64,000 bases of DNA. Source: Bacteroidota bacterium (GTDB lineage: Bacteria > Bacteroidota > Ignavibacteria > Ignavibacteriales > Ignavibacteriaceae). A program made the position numbers and the translations under genes. Where the stretch lies: the NCBI GenBank assembly GCA_021813585.1, contig JAKAJV010000121.1, positions 1 through 64,000 on the forward strand, read 5' to 3'. The notes beneath the pieces are model-generated. The model saw only the letters and a program-made list of their open reading frames with translations. It had not been told where the DNA came from and searched no databases. The stretch's first letter is position 1, and every line of letters starts with the position of its first letter. Shown here in pieces: positions 46,157 through 55,343 of this stretch.

Positions 46157-47569
46157 TTATTCCTTAGCTGCTTTAAAAACAGTCCAAGGTTCCGAAGGGC
46201 GGTCTTTAAGCAATCCTTTCATCCAATCATACTGGGTATGTTCATCAAGGAATTTTTTAGCATTAAATGCCGTGCCGCAGGCTGCGCCCCATCTGGCAAT
46301 AAAAGACATCTGCTTAGCCAATTTAGAATCGACCACCTTACCGTCAAGCGTCCCGCTTGGGTCGAATGGCTTATCGAGCCCGGAGTATTGAGGATCGAGG
46401 TCCCAATGTGCACACAACGTTCTGCAGCTGGGCTTATCTTTGTCCAAGTAAGTATCGTAATGATCGGCCTCAAATTTTTCAGCAAGTCTTGCATCAATCA
46501 TGCCGGCATATTTTTTCATCAGCTGTTTCCACCTTACACGCCGGGCAACCGAAGACTGCTTTATGTTCGTCTCGCTGCTTTTGGTCTCGAAGCGTAAAAT
46601 ATTTAAGTCCTCGGCAACATTCGATCCGATGAAATATCCGTCTTTCTTTTTTTCAAACCCAACGTATTTAAGGCCGAGTTCAAGACGTGCAATCTCGTTT
46701 GTATTTACATCGCCCAGCAGCCAGGCGTTGGCATAGCCGCCGTTGTTCCCTTTCTTCATCATGTCGCACCATTCGTCTATTGAAGAAGCATACTGGGTTG
46801 CATGACGCATTCTGGAAAATTCCGGTACGCCGTTGGGATTGAACGGATAGAATCCCCCAATTGTTGTTTCCGATCCGACGAGCCCGGCATCGGTTATAAA
46901 GAAATCTGTTCCGCTGTGAATAAAGCCTGCGTTAGACTGCATCATTATATGATGCCCATGTACAGGCACAATATCTAAAATAACGTTGCACGGAGGATGC
47001 CAGTAGTCGTCCATTGTATTATGCCCCAGTACAATTCCGCCGTCCGCCGTCATAGTGCCTGTGGCAATAAATGAGCTGCACGATTCTTTTTTCGGATCGG
47101 GAGAATTTATTTTTAACGAATCCTTTACAGACGGCCACCAGTACGATATAAGCTCGATATACCCGTTGTATGCAACAAGCTCATTTAAGCTTGTCGTATC
47201 GCCGGTAGCTTTCATGCCTTCTTCGATCCCCTTAATTTCGGAAATATTTTCAGAATCAACTTTCGGAACCAGAATTTCTCCGGCTTTACTTACAAGCCAC
47301 AACCAGTTTATTCCCGTTTGATATTTCCACCCGGTGCTTAATGTGCGGATAGATTCTCTAATTTGCTTTGCCAGCAAATAACCGTGCTGGAATCCTCTTT
47401 CTTCCGGCTTGCCCTCAATATGAAGATAGACCCAGCCGCTTTTCTCGTACTTGTATGCCCTGGAAAGCCAGGCTTTTTGCTCTTGTGTAAGTTGATTGGC
47501 CGTTTGTGCGCAAATAAGAAAATGGAAAAGAAAAAATAGTAAAGAAAAAAGTACAAGCCGGATTTTCAT
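46157..47569 (-). CDS. Secreted C45 / phospholipase-B-like NTN hydrolase
   Basis: 470 residues; signal peptide 1-21. The pattern of the C45 acyltransferase / phospholipase-B-like superfamily is visible: GFQHGYLLAKQI (59-70), a likely catalytic Cys C164 in ESCSSFIATG, NTMDDYWHP, GLVGSETTIGG and AWLLGDVNTNEIARLELGLK. Such proteins undergo autocleavage before the Cys and hydrolyse amide or ester bonds of acylated compounds; the substrate is unknown. It is flanked by the MITE-like element and a decayed permease copy. Confidence 0.75.
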   Translation of the reverse strand: MKIRLVLFSLLFFLFHFLICAQTANQLTQEQKAWLSRAYKYEKSGWVYLHIEGKPEERGFQHGYLLAKQIRESIRTLSTGWKYQTGINWLWLVSKAGEILVPKVDSENISEIKGIEEGMKATGDTTSLNELVAYNGYIELISYWWPSVKDSLKINSPDPKKESCSSFIATGTMTADGGIVLGHNTMDDYWHPPCNVILDIVPVHGHHIMMQSNAGFIHSGTDFFITDAGLVGSETTIGGFYPFNPNGVPEFSRMRHATQYASSIDEWCDMMKKGNNGGYANAWLLGDVNTNEIARLELGLKYVGFEKKKDGYFIGSNVAEDLNILRFETKSSETNIKQSSVARRVRWKQLMKKYAGMIDARLAEKFEADHYDTYLDKDKPSCRTLCAHWDLDPQYSGLDKPFDPSGTLDGKVVDSKLAKQMSFIARWGAACGTAFNAKKFLDEHTQYDWMKGLLKDRPSEPWTVFKAAKE

Positions 47570-47659
47570 AACAGTCTCCGTATAAATAAAAATAATATTT
47601 AGATCGAAGTTAAAATATGTTTGTAAAAAATACTATTTACTCAAAACAAAATTTCAATG

Positions 47660-47938
47660 TTAGTTATTGAACGGCCAGCTCTTTTGGTAATAAGACCGGA
47701 TAAAATAAACAACCGCTCCGGCAGACATTACCAAAACACCGCCCAGAGCAAAGTACATGCCGGTTGATAAAAATAATCCTATCCACATTAATATTGCGAC
47801 TAATGCAGGCAAGGGATAAAGCCACATTATGAACGGGAAGAAGAAGAATTCCTTCGGCTTGTTTTTTATAAGATAGTTATTCAAACATGAAATATGATAA
47901 ACAAAAAAATAGTCTATGTCCGAAACTAGGTTTCGCAT
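47660..47938 (-). pseudogene. Truncated duplicate of APC permease C-terminus
   Basis: The frame encodes 92 residues. From KPKEF onward (about 63 residues) it matches the C-terminal end of the intact permease at 48435-49781, roughly three quarters identical by eye (MWLYPLPAL, AILMWIGLF, GGVLVMS). The first ~25 residues do not match anything obvious. There is no N-terminal transporter core, so it is a fragment; a 6-base insertion (FFFF versus FF) also distinguishes it. It lies on the far side of hicBA from the intact permease. Confidence 0.8.
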
Positions 47939-48019
47939 TTACTTAAATTGAATAGTAAATTATTTTTTTTAGATATATATTGTTATCGATTACTTTAAAC
48001 AATAATCCGATGAATTAAA

Positions 48020-48211
48020 ATGGAAAAGAAAAAATTTATATATTGGCAAGATGAGGATATGTGGATTGGGTATCTGGTAGAATTTCCCGACTACATGACA
48101 CAAGGCGAGACCCTGGAAGATCTAAAAGAAAATTTAAAAGACATGCATAAGGAATTAACTGACGGCTCCCTTCCAAATGTTCGTCGTGTTGCCGAACTGG
48201 ACGTTGCATGA
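48020..48211 (+). CDS. hicB: HicB-type antitoxin
   Basis: 63-residue antitoxin of the HicAB system. The partial ribonuclease-H-like fold shows WIGYLVEFPDYMTQGETLED and LKENLKDMHKEL, the usual HicB core, but it is short and has no C-terminal DNA-binding extension. It overlaps hicA by ATGA, so synthesis is coupled. HicB normally sits after hicA in many genomes; here it comes first. It neutralises the HicA mRNA interferase. Confidence 0.85.
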   Translation: MEKKKFIYWQDEDMWIGYLVEFPDYMTQGETLEDLKENLKDMHKELTDGSLPNVRRVAELDVA

Positions 48212-48387
48212 AAAGAAAAGCTTTGATTAAAGAGGTGGAAAGAATAGGCGGTATTTTCATCCGACATGGTGGGAAACATGATTGGTATCAGAATCCGGCA
48301 ACCAAAGCGTTACAACCAATTCCAAGACATACTGAAATAAAAGACTACCTTGCTAAACATATATTAAAAATGTTGAGCAATAAGTAA
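48208..48387 (+). CDS. hicA: HicA-type mRNA interferase toxin
   Basis: 59-residue double-stranded-RNA-binding-like toxin (YcfA family). It begins MKRKALIKEVERIGGIFIR; the catalytic His lies in HGGKHDWYQNP, and the C-terminal part has PIPRHTEIKDYLAK. The ATG overlaps the hicB stop (ATGA). It cleaves mRNA in the cell when free of HicB. It is shorter than 60 residues but the family pattern is complete. Confidence 0.9.
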   Translation: MKRKALIKEVERIGGIFIRHGGKHDWYQNPATKALQPIPRHTEIKDYLAKHILKMLSNK

Positions 48388-48434
48388 TATAATAGTAGAA
48401 AATATTTTCTGGCAGATTAATTATATTTTATATC

Positions 48435-49781
48435 TCAATTAAACGGCCACTCTTTATTATAATAAGCACGCACTAAAAACACAATTGCACCGGTTGACAT
48501 TACAACCACTCCGCCGATGGCAAAATAAAAACCTGTAGAAACAAACAATCCGATCCACATCAAGATCGCGATCAATGCAGGCAAGGGATAAAGCCACATT
48601 TTGAACGGGAAGAATTCCGATGGCTTGTGCCTTCGCAAAAGCATTACGCCAACCGCTTGACCGATAAACTGCACCAGTATCCTCATTGCTAGAATTGCGC
48701 TGATAACTTCTTTTAACCTGAACAGCAAACTGAAGACAAGAGCAATAGCGCCGATTACTATGAGCGAAACATTAGGAAAATGTTTTCTCGGATGGACTTT
48801 TGCAAACGCCTTGAAAAACGTTCCGTCAACCGCCGCAGCATATGGAATTCTGGAATAACCCAGCGTAGCCGAAAATAATGATGAGAACGCTATCCATAAA
48901 ATTAAAACAGTGGCAATTACTGCAGCCTTCATGCCGAATATTCTTTCCACGAAATCGCTGACTATAAACCGGGACTTCATAGCTTCGCGCCAGGGAATTA
49001 CACCGAGTACGCTTAGCTGCATTAGGAGGTAAAGTACTGCTATGCCTGCAATTGAAATGAAGATACTCCTAGGAATATTTTTTTCCGGCTTCTTCAGCTC
49101 GCCGCCAAGGTTGCAGATATTGTAGTAGCCTAGGTAAGTGTAAATAGTTTGAACCGAAGCGCTGCCGAGTCCAGCAAAAAAGATAAATGAAAAATCGAAT
49201 GCACCCGGCGGGAAATCAAAAGCAATTTTAGGATTGAAGTGAGTAACGCCTCCGAATATAAGCCAGAGTATAGTTGCGATAACTCCTATCCAAAGGAATA
49301 AAGATATTTTTCCGACTGTCGAAATTTTCCTGTAAAGGAGAGCAACAATTAAAATTACCAGAAGCCCGGAAACAGCTTTCTGTTCAATCGCACCAAGAGG
49401 CATTAAGAAAGTAAAATATTGTGAAAAGCCGATTGCGCCGGATGCAATTACAAGCGGCGCCTGGAATATCGTCTGCCATATTAAAAGGAAAGAAAACAAT
49501 CTGCCCCAGCTTTTGGGTCCGTAAATTTCTTTTAGAAAAACATAGCTGCCGCCGGCTTCTGGCATAGCGGCGCCGAGCTCCGCCCAGATAAAGCCGTCCA
49601 TGAATGCGAGAAGCGCACCCAGCACCCACGCAATCAAACATTGCGGCCCGTTCATTTCTTGGATGACAATCGGCAGAACAATGAACGGACCTATCCCTAT
49701 CATATCAATCATATTCAGGGCGGTGGCTTCCTTAAGCCCCAGCCCGCGCTCAAGCTTATCGCCGGATTCGGTCTTTAACAT
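48435..49781 (-). CDS. APC-family amino-acid permease
   Basis: 448-residue inner-membrane transporter with about 12 hydrophobic helices. The first helix is IGIGPFIVLPIVI, after an LKEATALNMIDM entry typical of APC-superfamily permeases; AELGAAMPEAGGSYVFLKE is the conserved family loop. It probably transports an amino acid or amine; the substrate is unknown. Its last ~63 residues are duplicated as a fragment at 47660-47938. Followed 70 bases upstream (on the minus strand) by another permease, a possible shared operon. Confidence 0.85.
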   Translation of the reverse strand: MLKTESGDKLERGLGLKEATALNMIDMIGIGPFIVLPIVIQEMNGPQCLIAWVLGALLAFMDGFIWAELGAAMPEAGGSYVFLKEIYGPKSWGRLFSFLLIWQTIFQAPLVIASGAIGFSQYFTFLMPLGAIEQKAVSGLLVILIVALLYRKISTVGKISLFLWIGVIATILWLIFGGVTHFNPKIAFDFPPGAFDFSFIFFAGLGSASVQTIYTYLGYYNICNLGGELKKPEKNIPRSIFISIAGIAVLYLLMQLSVLGVIPWREAMKSRFIVSDFVERIFGMKAAVIATVLILWIAFSSLFSATLGYSRIPYAAAVDGTFFKAFAKVHPRKHFPNVSLIVIGAIALVFSLLFRLKEVISAILAMRILVQFIGQAVGVMLLRRHKPSEFFPFKMWLYPLPALIAILMWIGLFVSTGFYFAIGGVVVMSTGAIVFLVRAYYNKEWPFN

Positions 49782-49851
49782 AAATTATAAAAACAATTGA
49801 TCATACATTCATACAAATATGCGATTGAAAGAACCGCCTAACCGGAAACCG

Positions 49852-51351
49852 CTAACTTGCTTCTAGCTGCTTTCTTACTCTGCTGTGTCTGTAACCGTAC
49901 ATAAAGTAGACGACCAATCCGATGATAAGCCAGCCTGCAAACCTTATATAGGTAATCCACGGGAGACCGAGAATTAAATATAAGCAGGCAATAATGCCCA
50001 GCACCGGGATAAGAGGCACAAAAGGAGTTTTAAAAGGTCTGGGCTTATCAGGCTCCTTCTTCCGGAGAATAATGATACCTGCACAAACCAAAATAAACGC
50101 AAACAAGGTTCCTATATTTGTTAAATCCACCATCTCATCAATTGTTGTGAACATTGCAGTTACTCCTACCACAAGTCCCGTAACAATTGTAGTTACTGCG
50201 GGAGTTTTAAACCTCGGGTGAACCTTTGCAAATTTCTGGGGAAGCAGACCGTCTCTTGCCATCGAAAAAAATATTCTCGGCTGTCCAAGCTGGAATACAA
50301 GAAGTACGGCGGTATGCGCTATTACCGAACCGAATGCGATTATACCGATTATAAGATCGGCGTGCTTTCCTATTTTTGCATATTGCATAGCCAGAGTTAA
50401 GGGCTCGGATTGGCTTGTAGCAAGCGTGTGAATCAAGTCGTTGTAAGGTATAATGCCGGTGAATACAGCCGCAACAAGGATATAAATAATTGTGCAGATA
50501 ATAAGCGAGCCGATAATTCCGATCGGCATATCCCGCTTGGGATTCCTGACTTCCTCGGCTACGGTAGATACGGCATCGAACCCGATGTAGGCAAAAAATA
50601 CAACCGCAGCGCCGGCCTGAATTCCCTTCCAGCCGTTCGGGGCGAACGGCGTCCAGTTAGCCGGATTAACATGATAAAACCCTACCACTACAAACAGGCC
50701 AAGCACTAAAAGTTTAATGATGACCATTACCGTCGTGGTCCTCGAGCTTTCCTTAATGCCGATTACCAGCACTACTGTTATAAGTGCAACAATAGAAAAC
50801 GCAGGCAGATTAAACACTATAGGTATTCCCCAGATATGAGGTGCATTTTCAAGAAGCCCGGGAATTTTTGCAGCCGTTCGATAATCTATCGACATCCAAT
50901 CGGGAATTATTATACCGAATCCGGAAACAAGAGTTTTAAAATAATTTGCCCAGCTAATGGCAACGGCAACGTTTCCAACAGCATACTCGATTATCAAGTC
51001 CCAGCCGATAATCCACGCAACCAGCTCGCCCAGAGTACCGTAAGAATAAGTATAAGCGCTCCCAGAGATCGGCACCATAGAAGCGAACTCGGCATAGCAA
51101 AGAGCAGCAAACCCGCAGGCTACACCGGTTAAAACAAAGGAAAGCATAAGAGCAGGCCCGGCGCCCGGCCTGGCAGCATCGCCGGCTGCTGCGGTTCCTA
51201 TAGTTGCAAATATACCCGCACCGATTATCGCTCCTATCCCGAGCATTACAACATCAAAAGAACCGAGCACACGCTTTAGCTGATGTTCCGGTTCTTCCCC
51301 CTCGTGAACCAGTTCATCAAGACTCTTAGTTTTGAATAACTGCTTTAACAA
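49852..51351 (-). CDS. APC-family cationic amino-acid permease (CAT-like)
   Basis: 499-residue membrane transporter with ~12-14 helices. The N-terminal VMLGIGAIIGAGIFATIG is the classic APC helix-1 motif, with SGSAYTYSYGTLGELVAWIIGWDLIIEYA and AYIGFDAVSTVAEEVRNPKRDMP strongly resembling bacterial CAT-type permeases (cationic amino-acid transporters). Start ATG 51351 opens MLKQLFKTKSLDELV. Likely substrates are amino acids; a precise one is not evident. Located upstream of the second APC permease. Confidence 0.9.
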   Translation of the reverse strand: MLKQLFKTKSLDELVHEGEEPEHQLKRVLGSFDVVMLGIGAIIGAGIFATIGTAAAGDAARPGAGPALMLSFVLTGVACGFAALCYAEFASMVPISGSAYTYSYGTLGELVAWIIGWDLIIEYAVGNVAVAISWANYFKTLVSGFGIIIPDWMSIDYRTAAKIPGLLENAPHIWGIPIVFNLPAFSIVALITVVLVIGIKESSRTTTVMVIIKLLVLGLFVVVGFYHVNPANWTPFAPNGWKGIQAGAAVVFFAYIGFDAVSTVAEEVRNPKRDMPIGIIGSLIICTIIYILVAAVFTGIIPYNDLIHTLATSQSEPLTLAMQYAKIGKHADLIIGIIAFGSVIAHTAVLLVFQLGQPRIFFSMARDGLLPQKFAKVHPRFKTPAVTTIVTGLVVGVTAMFTTIDEMVDLTNIGTLFAFILVCAGIIILRKKEPDKPRPFKTPFVPLIPVLGIIACLYLILGLPWITYIRFAGWLIIGLVVYFMYGYRHSRVRKQLEAS

Positions 51352-51579
51352 TGATATTCTTCCTTAAAATAATTTAGTAATGTTTTGATATGCAAAGATT
51401 AGTAATATTTAGATTATGCGGACCCGTCTTTCCGGCATATTCAACCTTTCAAGGTATAGATCATTAAAAATTTAACCAGCGAAATGATTTAATTTTAATA
51501 TAAGTATTTTATCTCTTAAAGAGAAGGAAACGATTGCATAGTCTAAAATTAAGTTTTAGATAGATGATTTATTTCACTC

Positions 51580-52032
51580 CTAATAGATTCTTACCTTAAC
51601 AACAACTTTTAAAACTTTTTCAGGCCCGTTAATCTGAATTCCCGGCATATGCACATCATCCGGGAACAAGATTACAAAAGTATTTGCTCTTGCCGTAGCA
51701 AAGTTGCCGCTGCCTTCCATGAACTGAATGTCTTTTTCTTCATCGTGCTCTTTAATAACCCTTGTGCTTTCCGGGTTTGAATACCCGATGCTCTCGGCTC
51801 CGGCAGCGATAAACTGGACGTCGATGTACTTGCGGTGAGATTCCCAAACCCCCTTGCCGGGAGCTTTGGTTTCATAACGGCTTACCAGTGCAAAAATATT
51901 TTCGCCTTCTACCTCGTACCTGCCGTCTTCCATTTTAGTGAAATCGCTTTCCTTTAGGTATTTGAGTGCAAAGGCAATTCTGTTACCCAAACCCTTGTAC
52001 AACGAAATATTTTTTATGTTATCTATTATCAT
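51580..52032 (-). CDS. YhcH/YjgK/YiaL family protein
   Basis: 150-residue cupin-fold (beta-galactosidase-alpha-like DUF386) protein. The signature VSRYETKAPGKGVWESHRKYIDVQFI, then ESIGYSNPES, and the C-terminal VILFPDDVHMPGIQ with metal-binding His/Glu residues are typical. Homologues work with sugar or sialic-acid catabolism, but the reaction is not well defined. It follows the CocE-type hydrolase after four bases, so one operon. Confidence 0.85.
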   Translation of the reverse strand: MIIDNIKNISLYKGLGNRIAFALKYLKESDFTKMEDGRYEVEGENIFALVSRYETKAPGKGVWESHRKYIDVQFIAAGAESIGYSNPESTRVIKEHDEEKDIQFMEGSGNFATARANTFVILFPDDVHMPGIQINGPEKVLKVVVKVRIY

Positions 52033-52036
52033 ATCT

Positions 52037-53929
52037 TTATTGCAATACTAATACTTTAAGACTGGAAGGAAATTCTTTTGAATGATAAACTCTCTGCGTT
52101 GCCTTTTGAAAATCCGACTCTTTGGCAAAATAAATATTCTCAAACCTCTGCGGATTGCGGTCTGCAAGCGGGAACCAGCTGCTTTGCACCTGCACCATTA
52201 TTCTATGGCCTTTCTTAAACGAATGAAAAATATCCTGAAGCTGGAAGCTTACTTTGGTTATTTTTCCCGGCACGAACGGCTCTGGTTTTGAATAACTGTT
52301 CCTGTATTTGCCCCGCATTATGTCGCCTCGAACCATCATTTGGTATTCGCCCATTTTTACCTCGCAGGGATTTGGCGAAAAATCCTTCGCCGTATCCGGA
52401 AAGACGTCTATAAGCTTTACAACCCAGTCTGCATCGGTGCCGGACGTAGATACAAAAAGATTTACTTCAATGGGACCGGCGATAGCAACATCGCTGCTCA
52501 GAGGCTCGGTCTCATACACAAGCACATCATTTCTTCTCGAAGCAAAGCGCTGGTCTTCATCCATATACCTGCGTATCATATGCTCGGTAATATGCTGCGT
52601 GTACGGGACGGGATGATTGGGATCGCTTATGTACTGGTCGAACGATTTGCTTTTTGTCTTGGGTTCTTCAAATGAAAGCTTTTTGTCTTTGTGAAAGAAT
52701 AAGTTTTCTTCCTTCACGTTCTTAGGCGGCCAATAATCGAGCTTCCGCCATTGGTTAGAGCCTGTTTCAAAGACGTATGCTTCGGGAAGATTAGGATTGC
52801 CCTTTCCCTTTAAATAATAGTTGAAGAACGGCAGCTCGATGCTGTCCTGATAGAACTTGCTGGTGCTGCTGCCGAAATGAATATCTCCGAGTAAGTCTCC
52901 TTTCGATCTTTCCCATCCGCCGTGGAACCATGGACCCATTACTAGTGTGTTATGAATTGCCGGATTATTCCTTTCAATTGATTTATAAGTATTCAGCGCG
53001 CCGTAAAGATCTTCCGCATCAAACCAGCCGCCCACAGTCATTACTGCCGGCTTAATGTTTTTAAAATGAGGCAGAGTATTTCTCTTCTGCCAGAATTCAT
53101 CGTAGTTGGGATGAGCCATCATTGTATCCCAGAAAGGGATTTGGTGTTTGTAAAATTTATCGGTAGTGTTTTTAAATGAACCCATCTTTAAGAAGAAGTC
53201 GTAGCCGTCCGGATTATTTGAGGTAAATACCGGGGCGGGCCAGTCTTTAATTTGTCCCGGTCTCGGAATTCCGAATACCGTATAGAACCAGAAAGCATGC
53301 GGAAGCCAGAAGGCGCCGTTCCGGTGAAAATCATCGTCAACAAACCAATCGGCAATAGGCGCCTGCGGCGAAGCAGCCACCAGAGCTGGGTGGGCATCTA
53401 TCGTAGCCATAGCGGCGTAGAAGCCCGGATATGAAATCCCGTATATTCCTGCCTTTCCATTATTATGCGGAACATGCTTTATCAGCCAGTCGATTGTATC
53501 GTACGCATCGCTGCTTTCGTCAACATCATTTTTGCTTTTTTTATTTTCGATGTACGGCCGCATCTCTACAAAGGTTCCCTCCGACATAAATTTGCCGCGA
53601 ACATCCTGATAGACGAATATGTATTCTTCTTTTTCAAATTCAGCCGAAGGGCCGAGTTCGCTTCTGTAGTTATTCTCTCCGTACGGTCCTATACTGTAGG
53701 GCGTTCTATTTAAAAGAATAGGATAATTTGCCGAAGTATCCCTAGGTGAATATATCGCAGTAAACAGCTTAACTCCGTCGCGCATGGGAATCATGTATTC
53801 GTGCTTTATATAATGCTGGGTAATGTATAGAGAATCGGAATTGCCGGCTTTTGCAAGGCAAGGTAATGAGACTGAAAAAAGAACAGCTGCCAGGATTAAC
53901 TGCTTTCCGGAAAGTAAAAAAATTTTCAT
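52037..53929 (-). CDS. Secreted CocE/NonD-type hydrolase
   Basis: 630 residues; signal peptide 1-26 (ends CLAKA). An alpha/beta-hydrolase (X-Pro dipeptidyl-peptidase S15-type) domain has the nucleophile elbow G-I-S166-Y in GIYGISYPGF; the acid and His residues are expected further on. The C-terminal PepX_C jelly-roll domain (DADWVVKLIDVFPDTAKDF, then HSFKKGHRIMVQV) is present. Likely hydrolyses peptides or acyl esters outside the cell; the substrate is unknown. First gene of the operon with yhcH. Confidence 0.88.
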   Translation of the reverse strand: MKIFLLSGKQLILAAVLFSVSLPCLAKAGNSDSLYITQHYIKHEYMIPMRDGVKLFTAIYSPRDTSANYPILLNRTPYSIGPYGENNYRSELGPSAEFEKEEYIFVYQDVRGKFMSEGTFVEMRPYIENKKSKNDVDESSDAYDTIDWLIKHVPHNNGKAGIYGISYPGFYAAMATIDAHPALVAASPQAPIADWFVDDDFHRNGAFWLPHAFWFYTVFGIPRPGQIKDWPAPVFTSNNPDGYDFFLKMGSFKNTTDKFYKHQIPFWDTMMAHPNYDEFWQKRNTLPHFKNIKPAVMTVGGWFDAEDLYGALNTYKSIERNNPAIHNTLVMGPWFHGGWERSKGDLLGDIHFGSSTSKFYQDSIELPFFNYYLKGKGNPNLPEAYVFETGSNQWRKLDYWPPKNVKEENLFFHKDKKLSFEEPKTKSKSFDQYISDPNHPVPYTQHITEHMIRRYMDEDQRFASRRNDVLVYETEPLSSDVAIAGPIEVNLFVSTSGTDADWVVKLIDVFPDTAKDFSPNPCEVKMGEYQMMVRGDIMRGKYRNSYSKPEPFVPGKITKVSFQLQDIFHSFKKGHRIMVQVQSSWFPLADRNPQRFENIYFAKESDFQKATQRVYHSKEFPSSLKVLVLQ

Positions 53930-54271
53930 TCGCCTTCTCCTAATTAAAAATCGGTCTTAATGAACCAGAAAATCTTATCTTAAAAATCCGTATAAAAAAA
54001 TAAGAGTAATAATTTTAAGTTCAAAAAAACTTTTGGACGGCCCCACATACATATATCCAGATTATCCTTTTCTCTGCGAAATCTTTTTTTTCGGCAGGCA
54101 GGTAGTGTTGCTAACCCTGTTAAATTTTCTTTTTCAAAGATTTATTGCATCGGAAATAAAAGCGCATTGTAGTTTACTTTCTTGCCTGGCATCCTGCAGC
54201 TTTTTCTAATGAGGAGACTATCTTTTAGTCTCCCCATTTTTTTACAAGGATATTTATAGGCGTATGAGATT
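53930..54271. other. 342-bp intergenic region with orphan plus-strand terminator
   Basis: Lies between the start of the CocE gene and the end of yeiH, both on the minus strand. No ORF of note. It holds a plus-oriented terminator (54213-54243), and CAGGCA near 54105 could pair with TGCCTG near 54184, closing a ~90-base segment. This makes a plus-strand small RNA possible, but no promoter is certain. Confidence 0.35.
54213..54243 (+). terminator. Rho-independent terminator without an upstream plus-strand gene
   Basis: Perfect stem GGAGACTA / TAGTCTCC (54213-54220, 54226-54233), five-base loop TCTTT, followed by CCA and seven Ts. In the other orientation the hairpin is followed by TCATTAG, so only the plus direction has a U-tract. 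Confidence 0.75.
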
Positions 54272-55255
54272 CTAGTGCACCAGCCTGAGAATAATAAACA
54301 GCGAGCTGACGGAAATTATTCCCCATAAGATTACTCCCTGGATTAACGGCCTTACGCCAACCGTCTTTAGTACGTTTTTAGAAAGCCCCGCGCCGATAAG
54401 AAAAAGCGTTACAGTAAAACCGACCGTTGCCGCACCTACTATATGGCCGGAAATCTCCGCAACAGCAGGAATATACGTCCTAATAATCGAAGCAAGGATA
54501 AAAAGGAAGATAAAATACGGAATGGAAATTTTCGTCGACTTGTTCTTGAAGAAAAAAGAAGTCAGCAAAGCGACAGGCACAATCCAGAGTGCCCGTGCAA
54601 GCTTAACGGTGGTTGCAGTTTGCAGCGCGGCTTTGCCGTATCTGGCCGCGGCTCCCACAACAGAGCTGGTATCGTGTATTGCAATGCCTGCCCAAAACCC
54701 GAATTGAGTCTGTGTTAAGTGAAGTAAATGGCCGATAACAGGGAAGACGAATAAGGCAATAGAATTTAAAATGAATACGGTGCCTAGAGCAACGGACATC
54801 TCCTGTCCGTTCGCGTTAACAATAGGACCTACGGCAGCAATTGCGCTTCCGCCGCAGATTGCAGTTCCCGATGCAATTAGATGCGAGGTCTTTTTATGAA
54901 CGCTCAGCCACTTGCCGATGATAAAACCAAGCACCAGCGTGCCGAAGATTGAAATAATTGTAAACATAATTCCTTCTTTGCCAACCTGCATTACCTTGCC
55001 CAGGTTCATTCCGAATCCCAAACCTACAACCGAAGCCTGCAATAAAATCTTAGTAGCCTTATTATTCAAGTGAAGGTACGGATGCCCGATTGTAAGCGCA
55101 ATTACCAGGCCGACGGCTAGGGCAATGGGCGGGGAGGCAAACGGCGTTAGACAAAATATTAACGCCAGTATAAATACCGCCTCTCTAATTCCTATGTTTT
55201 TTCCGAAAGCTCTTTTTGAATCTGTTCCGTTTATTTCTCCGGGTAATGCGCTCAT
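54272..55255 (-). CDS. YeiH-family putative sulfate exporter
   Basis: 327-residue membrane protein of the YeiH (UPF0324) family with about 10 helices. The conserved LQASVVGLGFGMNLGKVM, SGTAICGGSAIAAVGPI and AIHDTSSVVGAAARYGK segments are clear. The start was moved from 55306 to ATG 55255, with AAAGGAAT ahead of it, because the upstream extension is not part of the family. It is proposed to export sulfate or related anions. The LysR-family gene 88 bases upstream on the same strand probably controls it. Confidence 0.88.
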   Translation of the reverse strand: MSALPGEINGTDSKRAFGKNIGIREAVFILALIFCLTPFASPPIALAVGLVIALTIGHPYLHLNNKATKILLQASVVGLGFGMNLGKVMQVGKEGIMFTIISIFGTLVLGFIIGKWLSVHKKTSHLIASGTAICGGSAIAAVGPIVNANGQEMSVALGTVFILNSIALFVFPVIGHLLHLTQTQFGFWAGIAIHDTSSVVGAAARYGKAALQTATTVKLARALWIVPVALLTSFFFKNKSTKISIPYFIFLFILASIIRTYIPAVAEISGHIVGAATVGFTVTLFLIGAGLSKNVLKTVGVRPLIQGVILWGIISVSSLFIILRLVH

Positions 55256-55343
55256 ATATATTCCTTTATTTTTTGTAATAAAAAGAAAGCGCAAAGCTAT
55301 CCGCATTATTACGGCTTATCAAATTCAAAAATGTAATAGGCTA

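Noticed and set aside
46148-46597. Plus-strand ORF (149 aa) opposite the C45-like gene
   Set aside because: Shadow of the real minus-strand gene, with no family pattern or ribosome site.
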